From positions 1 to 5,501 of the forward strand of contig JBPCMT010000087.1 of NCBI GenBank assembly GCA_051001995.1: DNA of 5,501 bases. The letters are read 5' to 3'. Numbering within the stretch: the first letter of the stretch is position 1; each line of letters begins with the position of its first letter. The notes under the pieces are model-generated. The model saw only the letters and a program-made list of their open reading frames with translations. It did no database searches and was not told the origin of the DNA. The position numbers were made by a program, and so were the translations under genes. Source of the DNA: CAWEHQ01 sp051001995 (GTDB lineage: Bacteria > Actinomycetota > Thermoleophilia > Solirubrobacterales > Thermoleophilaceae). Shown piece after piece: positions 1 to 5,173 of the stretch.

Positions 1-157
1 TCGAGCCCTCCACGAGGCGCGCGCGCTCGTCGACGTTGTCGGGGAAACCCCCGCTCAGGTCGTCGAGCGCGACGACCTCGTGGCCGCGGTCGCAGAGCGC
101 CGTGACGACGTGCGCGCCGATGAAGCCGGCGCCGCCGGTGACCAGGGAGCGGGGCAT
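1..157 (-). CDS. NAD-dependent sugar epimerase/dehydratase, N-terminal part only (runs off left edge)
   Basis: Only the first 52 codons are present; the rest lies beyond the left edge. The protein starts MPRSLVTGGAGFIG, the glycine-rich NAD(P)-binding loop (residues 7-14) of the extended short-chain dehydrogenase family. The second beta strand ends in the acidic pair D32-D33 within LDDLSGG, the usual contact to the adenine ribose and a sign of NAD preference. Relatives include UDP-glucose 4-epimerases and UDP- or dTDP-sugar dehydratases, which act in the cytoplasm on nucleotide sugars. The catalytic YxxxK is not in the window, so the exact reaction cannot be chosen. The ATG at 157 is the natural start because the Rossmann motif follows within four residues. 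No Shine-Dalgarno sequence is visible; a TAACCT box lies 6 nt upstream of the ATG. It reads in the same direction as the upstream glycosyltransferase, 145 bp away, and probably supplies a sugar donor for this locus. Confidence 0.85.
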   Translation of the reverse strand, partial: MPRSLVTGGAGFIGAHVVTALCDRGHEVVALDDLSGGFPDNVDERARLVEGS

Positions 158-163
158 GCGGGA

Positions 164-169
164 AGGTTA
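164..169 (-). promoter_or_regulatory. Possible -10 box (TAACCT) for a leaderless epimerase mRNA
   Basis: On the minus strand TAACCT fits the TANNNT pattern and ends 6 nt before the ATG at 157. Transcription would then begin at or next to the start codon. No good -35 element is seen about 17 bp upstream, and no Shine-Dalgarno sequence precedes the ATG. This is pattern matching only. Confidence 0.3.
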
Positions 170-241
170 GTGAGGAGTGAGCCCCCTTCTCGTCGCCGGT
201 TCGCTCGGCACGCGCCGATGCCCGGCGAAGTCGAGGTCAGA

Positions 242-257
242 CGGCCCGTGCCGGCCG
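242..257. repeat. Short inverted repeat between the GT4 and epimerase genes
   Basis: CGGCC (242-246) and GGCCG (253-257) form a 5 bp stem with a 6 nt loop, 46 bp downstream of the GT4 stop on the minus strand. No T-run follows on either side, so it is not a convincing intrinsic terminator. Stems this short are expected by chance in such GC-rich DNA. Apart from this and the -10-like box, I see nothing in the 145 bp gap between the two genes. Confidence 0.15.
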
Positions 258-302
258 ACACGCGCATCCGGTTGGTCCGGGGCCGGAGCGTTATCGAGGA
301 GA

Positions 303-1589
303 TCAATCGCGGGGTCGACGCGCGGGCGCGCGCGAGTGGTCAGGGCTCGGCGAGCCGGCTCGCTCCGCGAGAACCTCGGCGACTACGCGCTCGAAGGCCT
401 CGACCCCGGCCTCTTCCGCGAACTCCGTCTGCACCCGGCGCCGACCCTCCGCCACGAGCCGGTCGCGCAGCCCGGCGTCCTCCACGAGGCGCACGATCGC
501 CTCGCCGAGGGCCCGCGGGTCGTCGGGAGGGACGAGCAGGGCGTCGCGACCGTCGCGCAGGACCTCGGGGATGGCGCCGACGGCGCTCGCCACCACTGCT
601 CGCCCGGCCATCAGCGCCTCGGGCGCGACGCGGCCGAAGGGCTCGTTGAAGCGGGCGGGGTTCACGACGAGGTCGGAGGCCGCGTAGAGGTCGGCCACGC
701 GCTCGACCGCGCCGGTGAACACGACGCTGCGCTCGACGCCGAGCTCGCGCGCGAGGCGCCGGACCTCGGCGGCGAAGGCCTCGTCGACAGCGCGGGGGTG
801 CGGGAGACCGGCGATCAGCAGGCGCGCGCTCGGCAGCCGCTCGAGGACGTGCGCGAGGGCGCGGACGGCGCTGTCCTGCCCTCTGCCTGGGGAGAGGTTC
901 CCGACCACCGCGACCACGGGCCCGGCGTCCCCGAGCCCGTGGCGCGCGCGGAAGGAGGCGCCGTCGCCGTCCGCGTAGCTCGGGGAGATCCCCGGATAGA
1001 TGGCGACCGCCCGCCCGGGCCGATGGAACTGGTTCGCCACCGTCCGCGAGCAGCAGACGAGCCGGTCGGTCAGCGCCTCCGACAGGCGGGCGACGGTGTT
1101 GCCCCCGAGCGCTCGCAGCCCCCCGCCAACGTGGCCTTTGTCGAAGATCTCGCCGACGTAGACGATCGTGGGCAGGTGCTCGAGACGCGCGGCGAGAACT
1201 GCAGCGGGAAGGAGCGTCGTGACCAAGACGACCAGGTCGGGCTGCGCGCGGCGGAGCTCGCCCCGGAAGAGGCGCACGTCCCGCACGAAGCGCGTGAGGC
1301 CGCGAGCTGCCTCGCGCGGCGTGCGGGGGACTGTGAGCGTTTCGTAGGCGAGGGCTCGGACGGGGCCGAGATCGCCGTAGAGCCGCGCGAGCGATCCTTC
1401 GCCGGGAGCGAGCACCTCGAGCGAGCCGCCCTGGGCCGCGACGGCCTCGAGCCTCGGGCGCAGGGAGTACGCAGGCCCCGAGGCTTCGGCGAGATGGAAG
1501 ACGGCGAGGGTGCGCAGGGGACGGGGGTCAGGCTTTGACGCGGACCAGGCGGCGCCTCGCTGACCCGTGGCCTGCGTCGAAGCGCTCAC
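303..1589 (-). CDS. Glycosyltransferase family 4 (GT-B fold)
   Basis: This 428-residue protein is a normal length for a family 4 retaining glycosyltransferase, a cytoplasmic or membrane-associated enzyme that transfers sugar from a nucleotide-sugar to a growing glycan. The N-terminal Rossmann-like acceptor domain spans about residues 27-190 (start FHLAEASGP, residues 31-39). The C-terminal donor domain (about 223-410) contains VVGNLSPGRGQD (228-239), LLIAG (257-261), VVFTGAV (289-295), ASDLVVNP (304-311) and the E-x7-E signature ENPFG-type segment E316-P-F-G-R-V-A-P-E324 that binds the nucleotide-sugar. PEVLRDGRDALLVPPDDP (341-358) is the usual end of the domain. The phosphate-contacting G-R...K-G pair of the family reads G-N...R-G here. 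The GTG at 1589 is chosen because it is the only in-frame start shortly before the conserved N-terminus. The frame stays open to an ATG at 1910, but that extension is Arg/Pro-rich and unlike any domain. A GTGAGG lies just before the GTG, too close for an ideal ribosome site. The sugar specificity cannot be read from sequence. Confidence 0.9.
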   Translation of the reverse strand: MSASTQATGQRGAAWSASKPDPRPLRTLAVFHLAEASGPAYSLRPRLEAVAAQGGSLEVLAPGEGSLARLYGDLGPVRALAYETLTVPRTPREAARGLTRFVRDVRLFRGELRRAQPDLVVLVTTLLPAAVLAARLEHLPTIVYVGEIFDKGHVGGGLRALGGNTVARLSEALTDRLVCCSRTVANQFHRPGRAVAIYPGISPSYADGDGASFRARHGLGDAGPVVAVVGNLSPGRGQDSAVRALAHVLERLPSARLLIAGLPHPRAVDEAFAAEVRRLARELGVERSVVFTGAVERVADLYAASDLVVNPARFNEPFGRVAPEALMAGRAVVASAVGAIPEVLRDGRDALLVPPDDPRALGEAIVRLVEDAGLRDRLVAEGRRRVQTEFAEEAGVEAFERVVAEVLAERAGSPSPDHSRAPARRPRD

Positions 1590-1874
1590 GGCCTCACGCG
1601 CGTTGAGGGCGGTCCGGCGCGTCGAGGGGATGATCCGAACTGGGCGGCATGCGAAGGGTGGCGGTGGCGGCCACCGTCCCGCTAGGGAGCAGCAGCCGTG
1701 CTGGGGAGCGTACCCAGGCCGCGAGAGCCCGCCGGCGATCCAGCGCGTCGAGGGAAGGGCGCGAATCTCTCGCGGAGGACCTTCGAGCCGCTCCCCGCCG
1801 CCGCTCCCGTCGCCCGTGAGTGGGGCGCCTGGCCGCCACGGTTGCCGAGCGCGGAGCGCAGCCGCGTCGCCGAG

Positions 1875-1891
1875 CGATCGACCTGCGATCG
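1875..1891. repeat. Operator-sized dyad CGATCG-N5-CGATCG
   Basis: CGATCG occurs at 1875-1880 and 1886-1891, separated by ACCTG. Because CGATCG is itself palindromic, the pair is both a direct and an inverted repeat; the direct repeat extends to GCGATCG (1874-1880 and 1885-1891). It lies in the middle of the divergent spacer, about 100 bp before rmlC, where a regulator could act on both sides. The repeat may well be chance, since the hexamer is common in such DNA. Confidence 0.15.
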
Positions 1892-1973
1892 CCGCACCGC
1901 CAACGTCCACGGTGTCCCGCTCCTGACGGCCCTATACCGGGCCGGCCCTGGCCCACAACCGCCCGCCCGAACC

Positions 1974-1979
1974 TACAAT
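1974..1979 (+). promoter_or_regulatory. Probable -10 box (TACAAT) for rmlC, likely leaderless
   Basis: TACAAT is one mismatch from the sigma-70 consensus TATAAT and stands out in very GC-rich surroundings. It ends 9 nt before the ATG at 1989, so the predicted transcript start is 0-3 nt upstream of the start codon. No Shine-Dalgarno sequence lies between the box and the ATG, which agrees with leaderless translation as is common in actinobacteria. No recognisable -35 is found 16-18 bp upstream. Confidence 0.5.
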
Positions 1980-1988
1980 CCACCCCGC

Positions 1989-2591
1989 ATGGCCGAGCGA
2001 CTCGACACGCGTATCGACGGCCCGATCCTCGTCCAACCGCGCGTCTTCCGCGACGAGCGCGGGTTCTTCCACGAGAGCTATCGGCGCGAGGAGTGGGCCC
2101 AGCTCGGCGTCGAGCAGGAGTTCCTCCAGGAAAACCACTCCCGCTCGCGGCGGGGTGTCGTTCGCGGTATGCACTTCCAGTACCGCGGTGGGCCTCGCGA
2201 CAACGGGATGTCCAAGCTCGTGCGCTGCTCAGCCGGAGCGATCCTCGACGTAGTGGTCGACCTCAGACGCGGCTCGCCGAGCTTCGGCGAGTGGGAGGCC
2301 TTCGAGCTCGACGACGAGACTCTTCGCCAGCTCCTGTGCCCCGTCGGCTTCGCCCACGGCTTCTGCGTGCTGAGCGAGTTCGCCGACGTGGCCTACCGCT
2401 GCGACGCCTATCACGACCCGGCCTCCGAAGGCGGCATTGCTTACGATGACCCCGACCTGGCGATCACGTGGCCCGAGGGGCTCGAGCTCGTGGTCTCGGC
2501 GCGCGACGCGCAGGCGCCGCGGCTACGCGAGGTCGCCGACGACCTTCCGTTTCTGTACACGACGTCGCCTCCCGGAGAGTTCCGCTCATGA
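1989..2591 (+). CDS. rmlC: dTDP-4-dehydrorhamnose 3,5-epimerase (RmlC family)
   Basis: This 200-residue cupin-fold protein is close to the usual RmlC length. RmlC epimerises C3 and C5 of dTDP-4-dehydro-6-deoxy-D-glucose in the cytoplasm, the third step of dTDP-L-rhamnose synthesis. Family motifs appear in order: VFRDERGFFHESY (19-31), QENHSRSRRGVVRGMHFQ (47-64) with the catalytic base H62, KLVRC (76-80), DVVVDLRRGSPSFGEW (87-102), PVGFAHGF (118-125), AYRCDAY (135-141) with tyrosines Y136 and Y141 at the conserved active-site positions, DDPDLAITWP (153-162), and D173 in SARDAQAP, the usual partner of the histidine. The stretch between HFQ and KLV is about four residues longer than in E. coli RmlC. 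ATG 1989 is chosen because the family N-terminus starts there; the upstream in-frame extension to 1698 has no family resemblance. The stop overlaps the next gene by 4 bp (ATGA), so the two are co-transcribed. A 3-epimerase or 5-epimerase variant acting on another dTDP-sugar is the main alternative. The other rhamnose genes (rmlA, rmlB, rmlD) are not in this window. Confidence 0.9.
   Translation: MAERLDTRIDGPILVQPRVFRDERGFFHESYRREEWAQLGVEQEFLQENHSRSRRGVVRGMHFQYRGGPRDNGMSKLVRCSAGAILDVVVDLRRGSPSFGEWEAFELDDETLRQLLCPVGFAHGFCVLSEFADVAYRCDAYHDPASEGGIAYDDPDLAITWPEGLELVVSARDAQAPRLREVADDLPFLYTTSPPGEFRS
2574..2577 (+). promoter_or_regulatory. Ribosome binding site (GGAG) deciding the GT2 start at 2588
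   Basis: GGAG lies inside the last codons of rmlC, 10 nt before the ATG at 2588. Together with the ATGA stop/start overlap it supports this start and translational coupling of the two genes. It is the clearest Shine-Dalgarno-like site in the window. Confidence 0.45.
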
Positions 2592-3559
2592 CGCTGCTGA
2601 GCGTGATAGTTCTGAACTACCGCCAGCCGGAGCTGCTGCGCGCGTGCCTGCACTCGCTCGAGGCCGCCCTGGCCGGGATCGACGGGGAGGCCGAGCTGCT
2701 GGTGGTGGACAACGGTTCAGGCGACGGGTCGGGGGCGCTCGTTCGAGCGGAGTTCCCACGGGTGATGTTGACCGAGCTTGCCGAGAACCGCGGGTTCACG
2801 GGCGGCGTGAACGTGGGCCTCGAGCGCTCGAGCGGCGACTTCGTCGCCCTGCTCAACAACGACGCCACCATCGAGCCGAACGCGCTGCTCGAGCTCCTGC
2901 GCGTCGTCGCGACCGCCGACGACATCGGCTCGGTGGCGGCGCAGATGCGCTTCGCCGACCGTCCCGAGACGATCAACTCGGCCGGCATCGGGGTCGACCG
3001 GCTCGGGATCGTGTACGACCGCCTGCTCGGCTCGCCGGTGAGCGCGAGTGAGCGGAAGCCGGTCGAGGTCTTCGGAGCCAGCGGCGGCGCGGTGCTCTGG
3101 CGGCGAAGGGTGCTCGACGAGATCGGCGCCCTCGACGACCCCTACTTCATCTACCTGGAGGATGCCGATGCGGCTTGGCGAGCGCGCATGCGCGGGTGGC
3201 GGGCGCTCTACGCCCCGGACGCCGTCGTCTGGCACCACCATTCGATGACGACTCTCCACACCTCTGACTTCAAGTACGAGCTGGTGGGCCGAAACCGCGT
3301 CCGGCTGCTCGCCCGTAACGCCTGCCTCGGGCAGCTCGTTCGCTACGCGCCCGCGATGTTCGCCTACGACCTCGCCTACGTCGCCTACGCGGCGCTGCAC
3401 GACCGCACGCTCGCGCCCCTGCGCGGGCGCCTGCGAGGGCTGCGCGAGTGGCCCTCGGCACGGCGGTCGGGCGCCGCGGGGAGGCAGCGGGTCGAGCTCG
3501 ATCCGCGCCGGGGGCTCGGAGCGGCGCTGGCCCGGCGGAGGGCGTGGGTTGGCCACTGA
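2588..3559 (+). CDS. Glycosyltransferase family 2, WbbL-like (possible rhamnosyltransferase)
   Basis: This 323-residue protein has the GT-A fold of inverting family 2 enzymes. SVIVLNYRQPELLRACLHSL (5-24) opens the nucleotide-binding domain, followed by VVDNGSGDGS (39-48) with D41, ENRGFTGGVNVGL (66-78), and LLNNDATIEP (88-97), where NND takes the place of the metal-binding DxD. The acceptor side has GASGGAVLWRR (163-173), then YLEDADAAWRARMRGWR (189-205) with the likely catalytic E191-D192, and WHHHS (215-219). This layout is that of the WbbL rhamnosyltransferase subgroup, and the overlapping rmlC upstream supports a dTDP-L-rhamnose donor. That donor is inferred, not shown. The C-terminal part (about 255-323) is Arg-rich with a short hydrophobic patch (AMFAYDLAYVAYAAL), perhaps for membrane association. 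The ATG at 2588 sits in the ATGA overlap with rmlC and has a GGAG at 2574-2577, 10 nt upstream. The open frame reaches 2468, but that part is out-of-frame rmlC sequence. Confidence 0.9.
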   Translation: MTLLSVIVLNYRQPELLRACLHSLEAALAGIDGEAELLVVDNGSGDGSGALVRAEFPRVMLTELAENRGFTGGVNVGLERSSGDFVALLNNDATIEPNALLELLRVVATADDIGSVAAQMRFADRPETINSAGIGVDRLGIVYDRLLGSPVSASERKPVEVFGASGGAVLWRRRVLDEIGALDDPYFIYLEDADAAWRARMRGWRALYAPDAVVWHHHSMTTLHTSDFKYELVGRNRVRLLARNACLGQLVRYAPAMFAYDLAYVAYAALHDRTLAPLRGRLRGLREWPSARRSGAAGRQRVELDPRRGLGAALARRRAWVGH

Positions 3560-3587
3560 GATTGCCCTAGAGCGCGCGCGATCTACC

Positions 3588-3593
3588 TAGGAT
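3588..3593 (+). promoter_or_regulatory. Possible -10 box (TAGGAT) for the second GT2 gene
   Basis: TAGGAT fits TANNNT and ends 9 nt before the GTG at 3603, the same spacing as the TACAAT box before rmlC. A TTGCCC at 3562-3567 could be a -35 element, but the 20 bp spacer is longer than usual. The same bases include AGGA (3589-3592), which could instead act as a weak Shine-Dalgarno sequence 10 nt before the GTG, so the two readings compete. Only 43 bp separate this gene from the preceding one. Confidence 0.35.
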
Positions 3594-3602
3594 CTCGGCG
3601 TC

Positions 3603-4469
3603 GTGGCAGACACCCCGCCTGAGCCTGGCCGCGCCGCGGTGAGAGCGAGCGTGGTCGTCCCCGTGCACAACGGGGCGGCGACGCTTCCGGCGGCGCTCTC
3701 AGCACTGGCACGGCAAGAGGGGACCCAGGCGTACGAAGTCATCGTGGTCGACGACGGCTCGGTCGATGACAGCGCCGCGATCGCCGAGCGGTCGCCGGGG
3801 CCGGTGACCGTGGTGCGTCAAGAACAGGCCGGACCCGCGGCCGCGCGCAACCGGGGAGCGGCCGCTGCCCGTGGCGCGGTCCTCTGCTTCACCGACGCTG
3901 ACTGCTATCCCGACCGTGGGTGGCTGGCGTCCGGACTGGCCGCACTCGAGCACGCGGAACTCGTCCAGGGTGAGGTTCGACCGGACCCCGACGCGCGGCG
4001 CACGCCTTACGACCGCACGCTCGCCGTCCTTCGGGAGAGTGGTCTCTACGAGACGGCCAACCTGTTCGTGCGGCGGGAGCTCTTCGAGGCGCTCGAAGGT
4101 TTCGAGGTCTGGCTCGAGCCTGAGGTCGGGAAGCCGCTCGCCGAGGATGTGTGGTTCGGCTGGCGCGCGCGGCGGGCGGGCGCGCGGGTCGCCTTCTGCT
4201 CCGAGGCGCTCGTCCACCACGCCGTCTTTGCCCAGCGACCGCTGGAGGTCATTCTCGACCGAGCATCTCGAGCACGGCTTCCCCGAGCCGGCGGAGATCG
4301 AGGCGGCGCTGCGCCCGCACGGCCGCGTGCGGCTGCTCGGCAACGAGAGCCTCGCCGCCCACGAGTGGATCGTCCGCGCCGAAGCGTGGCGGCCGGGCCG
4401 CGAAGCCGCGCGGCTCGTGCGGGCCGCGCTGGCGGGGAGCGCTCGGGAGCGAGGCCGACCGCGCGCTAG
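3603..4469 (+). pseudogene. Glycosyltransferase family 2 with foreign or frameshifted C-terminus
   Basis: Residues 1-220 are a good GT-A family 2 glycosyltransferase: ASVVVPVHNGAATL (15-28), EVIVVDDGSVDDS (45-57) with D50-D51, AGPAAARNRGAAAARG (76-91), CFTDADC (95-101) with the metal-binding D98-x-D100, TANLFVRRELFEALEGF (151-167), LAEDVWFGWRARRAG (179-193) with the likely catalytic E181-D182, and VHHAVF (204-209). In this frame the sequence after VILDR (216-220, to 4262) becomes an Arg/Ala/Pro-rich tail ending at 4469, with no family resemblance. Strong coding signal moves to the next frame from about 4252. Family 2 proteins of this type usually continue for another 70-100 residues after the HHAVF region, so the true C-terminus appears to be missing. 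Either the gene is broken by a deletion fused to the following fragment, or the assembly is wrong here. The core motifs are intact, so a truncated but partly active enzyme cannot be excluded. The start is the GTG at 3603, 43 bp after the previous gene. Confidence 0.75.
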
Positions 4470-4626
4470 GCGGGCAGCCCGCGCCGTCCTGAGCCTCGTC
4501 CGCGGGGGCGACCGTCCGCCGACCTACCGCACGATCGCGGTGCTCGACGTCGAGCCGGCGACCGCGCCGTCCGCCGAAGGTGCCTCGGAGCGCGACGGGT
4601 TCGGGCGTGAAGAGCACGAACGCTGA
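4252..4626 (+). pseudogene. Orphan C-terminal fragment, possibly of a methyltransferase, in another frame
   Basis: From about 4252 the coding signal runs in the frame one base ahead of the glycosyltransferase frame, up to TGA at 4624-4626. The first 65 or so codons have almost only G or C at the third position (CAT and two GAA are the exceptions I count), as in a real gene. The protein begins FSTEHLEHGFPEPAEIEAAL and continues RVRLLGNESLAAHEWIVRAEAW, then a basic helix and PPTYRTIAVLDVEP before an acidic tail. This does not look like the end of a family 2 glycosyltransferase. From memory of the family it resembles the C-terminal part of class I SAM-dependent methyltransferases found in surface-glycan loci, but no SAM-binding motif is present here, so the assignment is tentative. 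No own start codon or ribosome site was found at its beginning. It is probably the surviving end of a second gene whose front part was lost together with the glycosyltransferase end. Confidence 0.55.
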
Positions 4627-4738
4627 CCCTCGCCGTCTCTTTCCCCCCGTGCTGAGCACCTAACGAAGCCCGGCGAGCCCGAGCCGCTGCCCCTATCCGA
4701 CTCCTCTACGCACCGTCCGAGCAGCGACTCCCTCCAAC

Positions 4739-4918
4739 TTACCCCCGCAACCGCACGAGCGTCGGATTGGCGACGTCGTCGGAGAGCAGCACTACGCCCG
4801 AGCGCACGACCAGCCACGCTGTCCCGTGCTCGAGCCGCACGAGGTTCACCGTCACCGCGCCTTTGGCCACCGCGGGTGCTAGAAACCCGAGGGTGACGGA
4901 TCGACGACGAGGCGGCAT
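4739..4918 (-). CDS. Possible small hypothetical protein (59 aa)
   Basis: An open frame from ATG at 4918 to TAA (4739-4741) encodes 59 residues, starting MPPRRRSVTLGFLAPAVAKG and ending ANPTLVRLRG. I do not recognise it. Its middle, VTVNLVRLEHGTAWLVV, then RSGVVLLSDD, looks like a run of short beta strands; there is no signal peptide or clear membrane helix. Third-position G/C is about 91% from codon 15 onward (41 of 45 codons by my count) but only 7 of 14 in the first 14 codons. This suggests that the true start could be a GTG at codon 17, 22 or 24, or that this is the tail of a decayed gene. AGGAG directly abuts the ATG, which is too close for a normal ribosome site. It would be transcribed away from the sugar transferase. 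Chance open frames of this size are common in such DNA, so it remains a candidate only. Confidence 0.3.
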   Translation of the reverse strand: MPPRRRSVTLGFLAPAVAKGAVTVNLVRLEHGTAWLVVRSGVVLLSDDVANPTLVRLRG

Positions 4919-4931
4919 CTCCTGATGAGAC

Positions 4932-4944
4932 GGGACGTAGTCCC
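4932..4944. repeat. Palindrome GGGACGTAGTCCC upstream of the small minus-strand frame
   Basis: GGGAC (4932-4936) and GTCCC (4940-4944) are perfect inverted arms around GTA. The palindrome lies 13 bp before the ATG of the possible small gene at 4918 and could be a regulator site or a short hairpin. On the plus strand it is followed by AATACTTT, not a real T-run. Support is limited to the symmetry itself. Confidence 0.2.
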
Positions 4945-5127
4945 AATACTTTGCTCGCGCGCGTTGGTTCTAGCCAGATATGACCGTGAAGGGAATCTCC
5001 CTGGACGCGAGCGGTCGTCCCACGCCGCGCCACCCGGGACGCTCGCCGACGCTTAAGGGCCAGCTCATGCCACCAACGTCCTCCAAGCGCTTTCGCCCCG
5101 GCCCGCGCACCGAGCCCGCCGCATTGT

Positions 5128-5153
5128 CGCTCGCTCGTGCCAGCGGGCGAGCG
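5128..5153 (+). repeat. 10 bp stem hairpin just before the sugar transferase start
   Basis: CGCTCGCTCG (5128-5137) pairs with CGGGCGAGCG (5144-5153) over ten positions with one T-G wobble and a TGCCAG loop. It ends 20 bp before the GTG at 5174. No T-run follows, so it is not a standard intrinsic terminator. If the mRNA starts upstream, this structure would lie in the leader and could affect translation; in DNA it could be an operator. It is the longest stem noticed in the window. Confidence 0.35.
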
Positions 5154-5173
5154 GACCGGCAACTTTCGCCGCG

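Larger units (their letters stand above)
1590..1988. other. Divergent intergenic region between the GT4 and rmlC genes
   Basis: This 399 bp spacer separates the minus-strand and plus-strand gene groups and should hold the promoters for both. All six frames show long open stretches, but the translations are Arg/Pro/Ala/Ser-rich without motifs and are typical of non-coding GC-rich DNA. On the rmlC side a TACAAT box lies directly before the start codon. On the GT4 side no TANNNT box or clear -35 is seen near the GTG. A small hairpin-like CGGTGG/CCACCG (1662-1676, 3 nt loop) and a dyad at 1875-1891 are the only other structures noticed. Confidence 0.6.
4627..5173. other. Intergenic region before the sugar transferase gene
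   Basis: This 547 bp stretch lies between the chimeric gene and the sugar transferase. It is somewhat less GC-rich than the genes. I find a possible minus-strand small gene (4739-4918), a palindrome at 4932-4944 and a hairpin at 5128-5153. From 4627 to 4738 I see nothing except a 4 bp stem GTGC/GCAC (4649-4659), too short for a terminator. Longer open frames on the minus strand across 4524-5162 and 4970-5473 translate to Arg/Gly/Ser-rich sequence without motifs. The promoter of the sugar transferase should be in this region, but no convincing -35/-10 pair was identified. Confidence 0.55.

Noticed and set aside
7..492. Repeated 14-mer CCTCCACGAGGCGC at 7-20 and 479-492
   Set aside because: Both copies encode RLVE-type residues with preferred codons in two unrelated minus-strand genes; a coincidence of coding bias.
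177..1538. A 453-codon open frame on the plus strand opposite the GT4 gene
   Set aside because: Its translation is a Glu/Arg/Gly/Ala-rich mixture without domains, while the opposite strand encodes a complete GT4 enzyme with motifs in order. Long antisense frames are expected in DNA this GC-rich.
1590..1910. In-frame upstream extension of the GT4 gene to an ATG at 1910
   Set aside because: The added residues are Arg/Pro-rich without a domain, and the GTG at 1589 gives a normal family length.
1698..1988. In-frame upstream extension of rmlC to an ATG at 1698
   Set aside because: The extra 97 residues have no family resemblance and the normal RmlC N-terminus begins at 1989, just after a -10-like box.
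2717..3556. A 279-codon minus-strand open frame opposite the first GT2 gene
   Set aside because: Low-complexity Arg/Glu/Val/Pro translation with no motif; it is a shadow of the well-supported GT2 gene.
4649..4659. GTGC-TGA-GCAC as a terminator after the chimeric gene
   Set aside because: Only a 4 bp stem and no following T-run.
4524..5162. A 212-codon minus-strand open frame across the end of the chimeric gene and the intergenic region
   Set aside because: Arg/Ser/Gly-rich translation with no recognisable fold; it also overlaps the better-biased 59-codon frame in a different phase.
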